Below, one piece after another: positions 19,848 to 28,221 of a stretch of 64,000 bases of DNA. Below the pieces are notes generated by a model, which was given only the letters and a program-made list of their open reading frames with translations, did no database searches and was not told where the DNA came from. The position numbers were made by a program, and so were the translations under genes. Position 1 is the stretch's first letter, and each line of letters opens with the position of its first letter. This DNA comes from Polaromonas sp. (GTDB taxonomy: Bacteria > Pseudomonadota > Gammaproteobacteria > Burkholderiales > Burkholderiaceae_C), in contig JAAFJF010000009.1 of the NCBI GenBank assembly GCA_013298815.1, positions 1 through 64,000 of the forward strand, in the 5' to 3' direction.

Positions 19848-20537
19848 TTATTTGCTGCGCTTTTTGGGCGTCACTCTTTTCAACGCGCTTTTTGCCACAC
19901 CTGTGGCAATGTCTTTGGCAACACCTTTGGTCACATCGATGGCCGTTTGTTTGGCGGCGTCCTTCATCGCAGTTGCGGCTATGTCGCCAAACTGCTTGGT
20001 CAATGCGCCCCACAGTTGCATGGGGTCGACCATGCCAGCAACCATGCTGGGCGCAGCCGTTTTAGAGGCGGTTTTTGACGTTTTTTTAGCCGCAGTCTTT
20101 TTGGATGCAACTGTGCCAGAGACTGAGCCCGCAAAATTACCGACCGTTGCCGCAGCATCGCTGGCTTTTTCGGTCACTTTTTGCATGCCACTCATCATCG
20201 AATCCGCGGCTTTGAGCTTAAAGGCATTGGCCACGTCGCCAAAGTTGAAGTTCATGCCTTTGAGCGTGGCCACGGTCATTTTTTGCACTTCAAGCGCTTG
20301 AATCGTCGCTTTCAACGCGGTAGCGTTTTGGTCAAGCCAAAACTGCACGGCTTTGAGCTCGTCGATGCGCTTGTCCAGCTCTTCCACGTTCAAGGTTGGA
20401 GCGACCCAACTACCCAAGTTTGGCATCTGCGGCATGCTCTGCGCCGCACCGCCGGCGGCTTGTTTGGCCAAGTTTTGTAAAAAGTCAAAACCGGGGACAA
20501 ATTTGCCGAAACTACTCATGTCTGGGGTATTGCTCAT
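19848..20537 (-). CDS. phaM: PhaM-type polyhydroxyalkanoate granule regulator
   Basis: PhaM binds PHB synthase and granules and tethers them to the nucleoid. The conserved N-terminal half has PGFDFLQNLAKQAAGG and the strongly conserved APTLNVEELDKRIDELKAVQ with a predicted coiled coil to about residue 100. The C-terminal half is Lys/Ala/Thr-rich (TASKKTAAKKTSKTASKTAA), resembling histone H1-like DNA-binding tails. I start at ATG 20537 because GGAG lies seven bases before it; a GTG four codons upstream is less likely. The window contains no phaC, but the gene implies PHB storage in this organism. Confidence 0.85.
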   Translation of the reverse strand: MSNTPDMSSFGKFVPGFDFLQNLAKQAAGGAAQSMPQMPNLGSWVAPTLNVEELDKRIDELKAVQFWLDQNATALKATIQALEVQKMTVATLKGMNFNFGDVANAFKLKAADSMMSGMQKVTEKASDAAATVGNFAGSVSGTVASKKTAAKKTSKTASKTAAPSMVAGMVDPMQLWGALTKQFGDIAATAMKDAAKQTAIDVTKGVAKDIATGVAKSALKRVTPKKRSK

Positions 20538-20637
20538 GGTGCGCTCCACATTGGTGTTGGGGATGATAGAAATCGGGGAACCAATGAGAGCTTACTCCAA
20601 TGTTCCCCCAATGGCGCGCCTGGACTGGCTTAAAACC

Positions 20638-21147
20638 TCAGTGTTTATGCTGATTAGGCGCTGCTGTTGCCACAGGCACGGTCAATTCGATTTTGCTTTC
20701 AACGCCCTTGGCGTCTTTGAACAACAAGGTCAGCGGCACGGTTACGTTTTTGGGCAATGCGGTTTTCAAATCCAGCAGCATGACGTGAAAGCCGCCTGGC
20801 TGCAGCGCCACAGCTTTGCCAGCGGGTAAATCCAATCCTGAAACGGCACGCATTTGCATCACGTCGCCGTTCATCTTCATCTCGTGCACCTCTGTCACAC
20901 CAGCCACGGCAGACGATGCACCCACCAAGCGCAAATCGCTTTTGGCGGTGATGGACATGAACGCCCCCGTGCCCTTTTGACCCGGCACCGTGGTGCGCAC
21001 CCAAGCGTCTTTGACACTCACATCAGCGATGTTGTCCTTCGCAGTAGCTGAAAAGCCAATAAAAGCACTCAAAATAGCACAAAAAATGACTTTAGCCGGC
21101 GTATTTACTGCCTGAGCAGCTATAAATTTGATAGTATTTTTCATCAT
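20638..21147 (-). CDS. periplasmic copper chaperone PCu(A)C
   Basis: 169-residue exported Cu(I) chaperone that hands copper to cytochrome oxidase assembly. Metal-ligand motifs are TEVHEMKMNGDVMQMR and PGGFHVMLLDL, the H(M)X10MX21HXM pattern of the family. The signal sequence is unusual: residues about 5-21 (IKFIAAQAVNTPAKVIF) are encoded by a copy of the dispersed repeat at 21084-21135, which lengthens the n-region before the hydrophobic core FCAILSAFIGFSATA. The gene is downstream of the ycnI-like and DUF2946 genes, a known copper-linked arrangement. Confidence 0.9.
   Translation of the reverse strand: MMKNTIKFIAAQAVNTPAKVIFCAILSAFIGFSATAKDNIADVSVKDAWVRTTVPGQKGTGAFMSITAKSDLRLVGASSAVAGVTEVHEMKMNGDVMQMRAVSGLDLPAGKAVALQPGGFHVMLLDLKTALPKNVTVPLTLLFKDAKGVESKIELTVPVATAAPNQHKH
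21084..21135 (-). repeat. dispersed 55-bp element, copy 5 (pCuAC signal peptide)
   Basis: On the minus strand it reads CTATCAAATTTATAGC, then TCAGGCAGTAAATACGCC, then GGCTAAAGTC. It starts four codons after the pCuAC start and is translated in the frame IAAQAVNTPAKV. Confidence 0.9.
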
Positions 21148-21177
21148 GATTCCTTTTGATTGATAGTCAGATTGTTC

Positions 21178-21762
21178 TTAATGCTGATGCCCAACTGTGC
21201 CAGAAGGGATGATTTCCAACAGCGCGGCGGGAGATTTCAAGCTGTGAGCATCAACGCCAACAGCGGGGATTTGTGACCAGTCGTTGCTGCCTTTGTCGCA
21301 AGTTTGCAGCACTTTGAACCACATCGCCCCTTCTTTTTTAGGCAAACCGCCGCGCAGGACAAATTCGTCGTAGTAACCGTCTGGCAGGTAACTGTCTTTC
21401 GATATAGCAGTCCAAGTAATCTCACTCACGTCATCGGTGATTTTTTTGCCATAGCTTTCATAGGGCACATTCAGTTTGGCTGTTTTTATATCCAGCTTCC
21501 AACCCGCCTTGGGCATGGGTTTTGCGCCCATAAAACCAGCCGGAATGGTAACCCGCATCGCCGTGGTGGGCGAGCCCTCGCAACCATGGCCCACTTTGAA
21601 CACAGCTTTGTAACTGCTACCGGCCAGAGCCACTTGATCTTCTAAAACCACATGGGCAAATACGGTACTAGCCGGCGTGATGGCTAGCAACACCGCTATA
21701 CATTTGAGAGTAAATTGACGTGAAGATGTTGTGTGAAATGATATTGAGAATGAATTTTTCAT
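21178..21762 (-). CDS. YcnI-like DUF1775 copper-associated exported protein
   Basis: 194-residue periplasmic or secreted protein. After a long signal sequence ending STVFA, the mature protein would start HVVLEDQ; an N-terminal histidine is the copper ligand (brace-type site) in the YcnI family. The domain continues GSSYKAVFKVGHGCEGSPTTA and IPAGFMGAKPMPKAGWKL. It lies 30 bases upstream of the pCuAC gene in the same orientation, matching the YcnI-YcnJ/pCuAC copper context seen in many bacteria. Its exact role (copper delivery or buffering) is not established. Confidence 0.87.
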   Translation of the reverse strand: MKNSFSISFHTTSSRQFTLKCIAVLLAITPASTVFAHVVLEDQVALAGSSYKAVFKVGHGCEGSPTTAMRVTIPAGFMGAKPMPKAGWKLDIKTAKLNVPYESYGKKITDDVSEITWTAISKDSYLPDGYYDEFVLRGGLPKKEGAMWFKVLQTCDKGSNDWSQIPAVGVDAHSLKSPAALLEIIPSGTVGHQH

Positions 21763-21814
21763 GAAATAAACTGATTTTTCTGTAAAAACGGCGAATTTTA
21801 GGCAAAAAGCACAT

Positions 21815-21869
21815 CAAATATGGCTTTAGCCAGCGTATTTACTGCCTAAGAAGCTATAAAATTTATAGC
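21815..21869 (-). repeat. dispersed 55-bp element, copy 6 (between DUF2946 and ycnI-like genes)
   Basis: On the minus strand it reads GCTATAAATTTTATAGC (a perfect hairpin), then TAGGCAGTAAATACGC, then TGGCTAAAGCC. It lies 31 bases downstream of the DUF2946 stop within the copper operon. Confidence 0.9.
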
Positions 21870-21899
21870 AAAATAAGCGGCAAACGAGAGCAAGGTTTT

Positions 21900-22274
21900 T
21901 TACAGATAGGCAGGCGGTCCGCGTGCTGGCGGCGGTGCGGCTGTGCGCTGGGCAATGACGGCTGTGGGGATAGCTCGCAGCGCGTAGGACAGGGGTTGAA
22001 CGGGTTCAAACCCGCTTTTCAGCACGGAAGGAGGCGCGATGATGCTGACGCACAGCGGGCAATCCATGTTTTGGCTGGCAACCTCGGTGCTGCCGTCGGC
22101 AGTGGTGACGATCAGCTTCATACCACCCGAAGCCGAACAAATCAGCTGCGTCGCCTGCGGATTCACCATGGGCGACGCGATAGCAACGCCCAAAGACAGC
22201 ACAAAACCCAGCAATACCCAACGTGCCAGGGCGGTAGCGCGGCGTAGGGTTTGTAACAGGGAATCGTTCAACAT
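21900..22274 (-). CDS. DUF2946 family protein
   Basis: 124-residue protein with an N-terminal hydrophobic segment (ARWVLLGFVLSLGVAIA) and the DUF2946 hallmarks: two cysteines in MDCPLC in the middle and the C-terminal APPPARGPPAYL. DUF2946 proteins are usually found beside copper transport and chaperone genes. The CxxC pair could bind metal. It is the first gene of the copper-linked set with the ycnI-like and pCuAC genes, although a repeat copy separates it from the second gene. It is divergent from marC. Confidence 0.8.
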   Translation of the reverse strand: MLNDSLLQTLRRATALARWVLLGFVLSLGVAIASPMVNPQATQLICSASGGMKLIVTTADGSTEVASQNMDCPLCVSIIAPPSVLKSGFEPVQPLSYALRAIPTAVIAQRTAAPPPARGPPAYL

Positions 22275-22339
22275 GGCTAAATTATCGCTGATGAAGCTGT
22301 TTCAGATGGTGAAAGCATCTTTTTGTCCATAATGCTGGG

Positions 22340-22933
22340 ATGAATTACACCCTCACATCCGCCACGATTTTGTTGATTTTGATCACCGACCCAGTCGGCA
22401 ATATCCCGATTTTCATAAAATCGCTGCGCCATGTCTCGCGTGAGCGGCGCACGCTGGTCATCATGCGCGAGGTGCTGATTGCCTTTTTGCTGCTGCTGGG
22501 CTTTATGTTTGTGGGCAGAGATTTCTTGACGCTGATGAATTTGAGCGATGTATCCCTGCAAATCGCTGGCGGCGTGATTTTGTTTTTGATTGCGCTGAAA
22601 ATGATTTTCCCGTCGCCTGCGCACGCAGAAGAAGAGTTTGTGGGCGAGCCACTGATTGTGCCGCTGGCGATTCCTGCGCTTGCTGGGCCGTCTGCCTTGG
22701 CAACAGTGATGCTGCTGGTCAGCCAAGCGCCTGAACGCAAGCTGGAGTGGATAGCCGCGCTGTGCATCACTATGGCGGTATGCGCGGTGGTGCTGGTGCT
22801 GGCAGAGCGAATTCAGCGCGTTTTGGGCGAACGCGTGGTGATTGCTGTAGAACGGCTGATGGGTTTGATTCTGGTCGCCGTTTCAGTGGAAATGCTGCTG
22901 CGCGGGTTTAAAGTCATCGCGCATCAAATTTAA
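22340..22933 (+). CDS. MarC family membrane protein
   Basis: 197-residue integral membrane protein with about six helices. ATILLILITDPVGNIPIF at the N-terminus and GGVILFLIALKMIFP are diagnostic of the MarC/YhgN family. Despite its name, MarC is not a proven multidrug resistance transporter and the family function is unknown. Its stop overlaps the stop of the convergent FAH-family gene by three bases, leaving no room for an intergenic terminator. Confidence 0.88.
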   Translation: MNYTLTSATILLILITDPVGNIPIFIKSLRHVSRERRTLVIMREVLIAFLLLLGFMFVGRDFLTLMNLSDVSLQIAGGVILFLIALKMIFPSPAHAEEEFVGEPLIVPLAIPALAGPSALATVMLLVSQAPERKLEWIAALCITMAVCAVVLVLAERIQRVLGERVVIAVERLMGLILVAVSVEMLLRGFKVIAHQI

Positions 22934-23952
22934 GCCTGCACAACCCCCTGCTCGATCGCGCCAAACACGCTGGTGCCGTCTTTGCCCTTGGCTTCGATGC
23001 GGATGGTGTCGCCAAATTTCATGAATTCAGTCGTTGCTTTGCCATCTTGAATGACTTCAATGCAGCGCTTTTCAGCAATGCAGCTGTAGCCTTTGGGCCA
23101 ATCGGTGCGGGTTTTGCCATCTTTGCCTGGTTTTGATTCAACACCTTTGTTGCTCACCGTGCCTGAACCGATGACGCTGCCAGCACGCACATTGCGGGTT
23201 TTACACAGGTGGGCGATGAGTTGACCGAAGTGAAAGGTCATCTCTGGCCCTGCGTCGCACATGCCGACTTTGCGGCCGTTCCAAGTGCTTTGCACAGTCA
23301 TATTCAAGCGGCCTTTGTCCCAGGCATCGCCTAATTCGTCTAATGTCACAGCCACTGGGCTGAACGCGGTGGCGGGCTTGCTTTGCACGAAGCCAAAGCC
23401 TTTGGCCAGCTCGTCAGGAATCAAATTGCGCAAGCTCACGTCGTTGGCCAACATGACCAATCGGATGCCGTCTAATGCCTGCTCTGGCGTGCTGCCCATT
23501 TTGACGTCGCCTGTGATGACGACGACTTCAGACTCGAAATCGATGCCGAACGCTTCGGAAACACAGCGAATATCGTCGCACGGACCCATAAAGTCGTCGC
23601 TACCGCCTTGGTACATCAGCGGGTCTTGGTAAAAGCTGGCGGGTACTTCAGAGTTGCGCGCTTTGCGCACTAACTCTACATGGTTCAAATAAGCCGAACC
23701 GTCCGCCCATTGGTAGGCGCGGGGCAGCGGTGCCATGCATTGTTTGGGTTCGAAAGGGAAAGCGTGTCGTGAGCGACCTGAATTCAGCAAGTCATAGACG
23801 TCTTGCAGCTGCGGGCTGATGAAGTTCCAGTCGTCCAGCGCCTGCTGCAAACGGCTGGCGATGCCAGTGGCGTATTGGGCGTGGCTGAGGTCACGCGAGA
23901 CGACGATGAGTTGGCCATCGCGCGAGCCGTCTTTGTAAGTTGCGAGTTTCAT
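22930..23952 (-). CDS. fumarylacetoacetate hydrolase (FAH) family protein
   Basis: 340-residue FAH-superfamily enzyme. The start MKLATYKDGSRDGQLIVVSRD is chosen over an open frame reaching 24069, which would lie in the divergent DUF3108 gene. The metal-binding acidic cluster is in DFESEVVVITGDV with later EMTFHF-type and GSVIGSGTVSNKG segments. The sequence YQGGSDDFMGPCDDI is characteristic of a subgroup that is annotated as fumarylacetoacetase-like and acts on tyrosine or aromatic catabolites. No hpd or hmgA gene is adjacent, so the substrate is uncertain. Confidence 0.82.
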   Translation of the reverse strand: MKLATYKDGSRDGQLIVVSRDLSHAQYATGIASRLQQALDDWNFISPQLQDVYDLLNSGRSRHAFPFEPKQCMAPLPRAYQWADGSAYLNHVELVRKARNSEVPASFYQDPLMYQGGSDDFMGPCDDIRCVSEAFGIDFESEVVVITGDVKMGSTPEQALDGIRLVMLANDVSLRNLIPDELAKGFGFVQSKPATAFSPVAVTLDELGDAWDKGRLNMTVQSTWNGRKVGMCDAGPEMTFHFGQLIAHLCKTRNVRAGSVIGSGTVSNKGVESKPGKDGKTRTDWPKGYSCIAEKRCIEVIQDGKATTEFMKFGDTIRIEAKGKDGTSVFGAIEQGVVQA

Positions 23953-23977
23953 GGGCGAATTGTAATATCCTCTAGCT

Positions 23978-25126
23978 ATGGTGACCTCAAAACCTTTACA
24001 AACCAAGCACTGGCTAGCGCTCTTGGCTATACTTTTTGTTATGGTTTTGATAGCGCACTTGGCAATCATTACCTCGGCTAGGGATCAATTTAGCAACCAA
24101 AAATCGGAGCAAATCAAGACGTTTTCAACTCGAACGATTGAATTACCTGCGCCAACGCCCGTGCTTAAGAAAATACCCGAAGTTGTGACGTCAACTAAGC
24201 CCGTGAGGCCACCAACTAAGGCGCTAACTGCACCGCCCGTGGCTCAAGATGCGCCAGCGCTGTTGTCGGCTCCGACGTCCAAGATAGTTGCAGCGACAGC
24301 ACCATTGGCCGAACTGATTCAACCTGCATCTACTACGCCCCCAGTTACTCCGGCTAATCCGATTAATCCGATTAATCCGATTAATCCTGATAATCCTGTT
24401 ACTCCTGTAGCAACAGCTCCGCCAGCATCTGTGTTGGGCGAGCCTGGGCTACCACCACCCGCTTTTGTAGCTTTAAACACGGGGCGACACACTTACAAAG
24501 TGACTTTCACCAAAAATGGAGTCGTCAACCAAGGCGACGCGGAAATGGTTTGGCAGCAAGACGGCAAAAAATACGTGCTCAACATGCTGGCAACCTACAC
24601 GCTGTTGATCAAAACGTTCAACGTGTTTGAACAAAACAGCAGCGGGATGGTGACGCCGCAGGGATTACAGCCCTTACGATTTTCAGACAAACGGCTGAAC
24701 AGAAGCGAAGTGGCTGCCCACTTCGACTACGCATCAGAGAAAATTGTATTTAGCGCCAACAAGCCAGAAGTGATGTTGCAAGCTGGTGCGCAAGACCGCA
24801 TCAGCGTGATTTGGCAACTCGCTGGTTTACTAGCAGCACAGCCATCGCGGTATCCGCCGGGCAGCACGCTTACCATCCAAACCGCGAGCGCATCAGACGC
24901 TGAGCCCTGGCTTTTCACGGTAAACGAACCGGAAACTTTGAACCTGCCAACAGGCTCTCACATTGCGCTGCGGCTCACCCGCAACCCGAGACGCGAGTTT
25001 GACCAAAAAATTGAGCTGTGGTTTGCGACCGGACTGAACCATTTGCCAGCGCGGTTTCGGTTCACGGAAACCAATGGCGATTATGTGGATGCTGTTTGGC
25101 AAAGTATTAAAACTTTGCCCAATTAA
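23978..25126 (+). CDS. DUF3108 domain protein with TonB-like proline-rich region
   Basis: 382-residue protein with one N-terminal membrane helix (WLALLAILFVMVLIAHLAII, about 12-31), a Pro/Thr/Ala-rich linker (about 50-165), and a C-terminal DUF3108 domain starting near GRHTYKVTFTKNG. This helix-linker-domain design matches periplasmic proteins anchored in the inner membrane and reaching across the periplasm. The linker includes a 9-bp tandem repeat coding NPI. Function is unknown. It is divergent from the FAH-family gene with 25 bp between the starts. Confidence 0.75.
   Translation: MVTSKPLQTKHWLALLAILFVMVLIAHLAIITSARDQFSNQKSEQIKTFSTRTIELPAPTPVLKKIPEVVTSTKPVRPPTKALTAPPVAQDAPALLSAPTSKIVAATAPLAELIQPASTTPPVTPANPINPINPINPDNPVTPVATAPPASVLGEPGLPPPAFVALNTGRHTYKVTFTKNGVVNQGDAEMVWQQDGKKYVLNMLATYTLLIKTFNVFEQNSSGMVTPQGLQPLRFSDKRLNRSEVAAHFDYASEKIVFSANKPEVMLQAGAQDRISVIWQLAGLLAAQPSRYPPGSTLTIQTASASDAEPWLFTVNEPETLNLPTGSHIALRLTRNPRREFDQKIELWFATGLNHLPARFRFTETNGDYVDAVWQSIKTLPN
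24356..24400 (+). repeat. 9-bp tandem repeat in the DUF3108 gene
   Basis: Three perfect AATCCGATT units are followed by two diverged ones (AATCCTGAT, AATCCTGTT). They code NPI-NPI-NPI-NPD-NPV in the proline-rich linker. Slippage would change linker length in steps of three residues. Confidence 0.95.
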
Positions 25127-25260
25127 GCGTCTTAATTTTTTCTAAAAGTAATTTTTTGTGTAAATTTGTTGCAATTTAGGCATTTTTCATTGTTTTTTTG
25201 AGCCTGGTCAGCCTTGAAATTACCACAGACGTTGGTATATGAGATGACAATAGGACATAT

Positions 25261-25593
25261 ATGTTGATACAAACAGCTTTTTCAGAATTATTAAAAAACT
25301 CATCGATGCAGATGTTGTACGACTCCGAGTCGTTTGTCGTTGTGCACATGCAGCTCGACAGCGACGGTGACGTCATTGATGCCAGCGACATCAAAAAGCC
25401 AGTTTTGGCGCGACACGGCTTTGAGATTGTTGACAAACGATCTGGTAAAGAAGTTTACCTAGATGGGTCTTGGGCTGAGTTGTTTCAGCAGCAAATTACC
25501 GCTTGGCAAGCCAATACGCCAACGCAAGAAGAGGTAGAAGACACCCTTGACGGCTACGCCGAGCTGGCGCACAACCCGGTGTTGATGCACTGA
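25261..25593 (+). CDS. DUF3567 family protein
   Basis: 110-residue cytoplasmic protein. MQMLYDSESFVVVHMQLDSD, HGFEIVDKRSGKEVYLDGSWAELF and a C-terminal TLDGYAELAHNPV are characteristic of DUF3567, a family found mainly in Burkholderiales, with no known function. AGGA sits five bases before the ATG at 25261, which supports that start, although most relatives appear to begin at the later MQMLYDSE. A strong terminator follows the gene. Confidence 0.8.
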   Translation: MLIQTAFSELLKNSSMQMLYDSESFVVVHMQLDSDGDVIDASDIKKPVLARHGFEIVDKRSGKEVYLDGSWAELFQQQITAWQANTPTQEEVEDTLDGYAELAHNPVLMH

Positions 25594-25618
25594 TAGCTGC
25601 TCACCAACCCAACTAAAG

Positions 25619-25646
25619 AGCACGTTGAACGTGCTTTTTTTGTTTT
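25619..25646 (+). terminator. Rho-independent terminator after the DUF3567 gene
   Basis: AGCACG and CGTGCT form a 6-bp stem (extendable to 8) around TTGAA, followed directly by seven T residues and TGTTTT. It ends at the stop codon of the convergent aminotransferase gene. Confidence 0.9.
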
Positions 25647-26985
25647 AAGCGTGCTTTTTGATGGCGTCGGCCAAAACACCCACCATCACATCAATCTGCG
25701 CTTTATCCACAATAAACGGCGGCGCAAGCACCAAGTTTTCACCGGCGGGACGAACCAAAACGCCTTTGTGAAAGCAGGTCATGAAAATATCATAGGCACG
25801 TTTGCCTGGTAAGCCAGCAATGCTTGACAATTCCACTGCGCCAGCCAAGCCCAGTGTGCGGATGCCAATCACATGAGGCAAGCCCTTAAGTGCTGCGTGC
25901 ATTGCATCACCCAGCACCTTGCCCATGCTGCCAGCGCGGGCAAACAAGTCTTCCGATTTGAAGTGCGTCAAAGTGGCTATTGCAGCTGCGCAAGCAACGG
26001 GGTGACCTGAGTAGGTATAGCCATGGAAGAACTCAATCGCATGCTCTGGCGCTTTGTCATTGGCTTGCATGATGGTGCTGTACAAATGCTCTCTGCAAAT
26101 CACGCCTCCCAATGGAATAACACCATTGGTGACCGCTTTGGCAAAGTTCAGCATATCTGGCACGACGCCGTAATAATCGGACGCGAAGTTGGCCCCCAAG
26201 CGGCCAAATCCTGTGATGACTTCGTCAAAAATCAACAAAATACCGTGCTTGTCGCAAATTTCACGCAGGCGCTTTAAGTAGCCCTGCGGTGGCAAGTACC
26301 ACCCTGCGGAGCCAGCCACGGGTTCGACAATCACAGCCGCAATGTTGCTGGGGTCATGCAGAGGCAAGATGCGATTTTCGAGCTCGGTCAAAATGTCTTC
26401 TTGCCATTGTGGCTCAACGCCATTGATATAAGCATGATTGACGGGGTCATGGATAAAGCGCATGTGATCAACACGTGGCAACAAAGCCGAGCCAAAGGCT
26501 TTGCGGTTGGCAGGAATACCACCAACACTCATGCCACCAAACCCGACGCCGTGGTAGCCACGCTCGCGGCCAATGAACACATTGCGATGGCCTTCGCCGC
26601 GTGCGCGGTGGTAGGCCAGGGCAACTTTGAGTGAGGTGTCCGCAGCTTCAGAGCCCGAGTTACAAAACAACACTTTGTTCAAATCACCAGGCGCCATAGC
26701 CGCTAGCATGTCAGCCGCTTCAAAAGCTTTTGGGTTGCTAGCTTGGAAGGCCGTGGCGTAATCTAGCGTATCCAGCTGCTTTTTGATAGCTTCATTGATC
26801 GGCTTGACATTGTGCCCAGCGCCCACACACCACAGACTTGAAATGCCATCAAGTACTTGGCGACCATCATGGGTGGTGAAATACATGCCGCTAGCTGCCG
26901 TAAAAACACGTGGATCATTTTTAAACGTGCGATTAGGCGTGAACGGTAGCCACTGGCTATCCATGTTGAATATTTGATTTGTCAT
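25645..26985 (-). CDS. class III aminotransferase, probably beta-alanine--pyruvate transaminase
   Basis: PLP-dependent omega-amino acid:pyruvate aminotransferase of 446 residues. Conserved segments are the N-terminal QWLPFTPNRTFKNDPR, CNSGSEAADTSLKVALAYH, RERGYHGVGFGGMSVGG, FDEVITGFGRLG (Asp binds the pyridine nitrogen), and the Schiff-base lysine in FAKAVTNGVIPLGGV. The W and F positions at the start and the length match beta-alanine--pyruvate transaminases. The MFS gene lies 33 bases upstream in the same direction, so import of an amino compound is a reasonable but unproven link. Confidence 0.87.
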   Translation of the reverse strand: MTNQIFNMDSQWLPFTPNRTFKNDPRVFTAASGMYFTTHDGRQVLDGISSLWCVGAGHNVKPINEAIKKQLDTLDYATAFQASNPKAFEAADMLAAMAPGDLNKVLFCNSGSEAADTSLKVALAYHRARGEGHRNVFIGRERGYHGVGFGGMSVGGIPANRKAFGSALLPRVDHMRFIHDPVNHAYINGVEPQWQEDILTELENRILPLHDPSNIAAVIVEPVAGSAGWYLPPQGYLKRLREICDKHGILLIFDEVITGFGRLGANFASDYYGVVPDMLNFAKAVTNGVIPLGGVICREHLYSTIMQANDKAPEHAIEFFHGYTYSGHPVACAAAIATLTHFKSEDLFARAGSMGKVLGDAMHAALKGLPHVIGIRTLGLAGAVELSSIAGLPGKRAYDIFMTCFHKGVLVRPAGENLVLAPPFIVDKAQIDVMVGVLADAIKKHA

Positions 26986-27018
26986 AAGTCACTCCTGCAA
27001 ATAGGTTATCGATTCGAT

Positions 27019-28221
27019 TTATTTAATAAGTTTGACAGCACGTGAAAACGGCGCCTTATTCGCTAAACGTGTTGCCCAATGGCTTGCAACCAAAGCCAAC
27101 AACAGACCAACCAACCCGTACCAATGTAAATCATTCATGTGCCCAGCGCTGATAAGCAGACCACCTAGTGCAGCACCAATGGCCTGCCCCGCATACATAG
27201 CAGAAGTATTCAGAGATACAGAACCGCTGGCCAGTGCTGGTGCTAGGCCTATCAGGCGCGCTTGTTGCGCAGAGTTGGTCGCAAACCCACCTAGCGCCCA
27301 AGGCAGCACAACCACAGCAGCCAATAACAGCGTCGTACCCAACGGCCATATCAACAAACTGATAATCATGCCGCAAAGCCCCATCCACACCATGCGTGGT
27401 GCACCTAAACGGTCAACATGGCGCGACATCCACATATTTCCCAATAAACCAAAAAAGCCAAACCACATGAAGAGTGCACTCAACTCAAACGCCGAGATAT
27501 TTAAAGTGGCTTTGTAATAGGGTGCTAAATACGCAAAAATCACAAACTGCCCAGCGGCGTACAAGGTGGTAACTAAAACGCAAGTCATCAACGCTGAAGA
27601 TTTAAAAGTAGCAGCCCAAGCTGCACGCGACAATGCGGGTGGTTTCACGCCGTTTGGCATAGCACGCCAAACCCAAGCCGCACTGATAATGCTGAGCACG
27701 GCAACCAACCAAAAAGCACTACGCCAGCCAAGTGTGCCTCCCATGTATGCCCCTAAAGGCATGCCAAGCACTGAAGCAACCGACCAACCCAGAAAAACGA
27801 AAGTAATTGCACGCCCCCGTTGCTGTTCTGGCACCAACAAGCTGATGCATGCAGCAGCTTGCGGCGTGAAAATGGCAGGCGAAATCATTGTTACCACCCG
27901 CACGATAAGCAAACTAGCAAAATCCGGCATAACAGCACAGATCGCGTGAAAAATAGCATACCAAAGCATAGCCATCGCTAACAAGCGACGCCTATCCCAA
28001 CCGGCCACCACTGATGCAAACAATGGCGCACCAATACACATCAACAAAGCACCTGCGGATATGAGCTGACCCGTGACAGCGACAGAAACGTTCATGGACT
28101 GGCTGATCACATTGAGCGTTCCTGGTACGACCATGACGCCTGTGCCAATCACAAAATTACCAAATAACAATGCCCACAAAACTCTAGGCAAAGGTTGCTT
28201 AACTGCGATTTGTTGTGCCAT
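27019..28221 (-). CDS. MFS transporter
   Basis: 400-residue major facilitator with about twelve helices and the DHA1-like arrangement, including the loop 2-3 motif GWDRRRLLAMAMLWY and the helix 5 segment GWSVASVLGMPLGAYMGG. Such members export drugs or sugars and arabinose-like compounds, but the substrate is not predictable. The ATG overlaps the Kef gene stop in a TGATG junction; a TTG one codon upstream is less likely. It sits between the Kef antiporter gene and the aminotransferase gene on one probable transcript. Confidence 0.87.
   Translation of the reverse strand: MAQQIAVKQPLPRVLWALLFGNFVIGTGVMVVPGTLNVISQSMNVSVAVTGQLISAGALLMCIGAPLFASVVAGWDRRRLLAMAMLWYAIFHAICAVMPDFASLLIVRVVTMISPAIFTPQAAACISLLVPEQQRGRAITFVFLGWSVASVLGMPLGAYMGGTLGWRSAFWLVAVLSIISAAWVWRAMPNGVKPPALSRAAWAATFKSSALMTCVLVTTLYAAGQFVIFAYLAPYYKATLNISAFELSALFMWFGFFGLLGNMWMSRHVDRLGAPRMVWMGLCGMIISLLIWPLGTTLLLAAVVVLPWALGGFATNSAQQARLIGLAPALASGSVSLNTSAMYAGQAIGAALGGLLISAGHMNDLHWYGLVGLLLALVASHWATRLANKAPFSRAVKLIK

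Noticed and set aside
22930-24069. Longer forms of the FAH, ubiA, recG, queA and kdsC genes given by the longest open frames
   Set aside because: The extra N-terminal parts overlap neighbouring genes and lie before well-recognised family starts, so the shorter starts were used.
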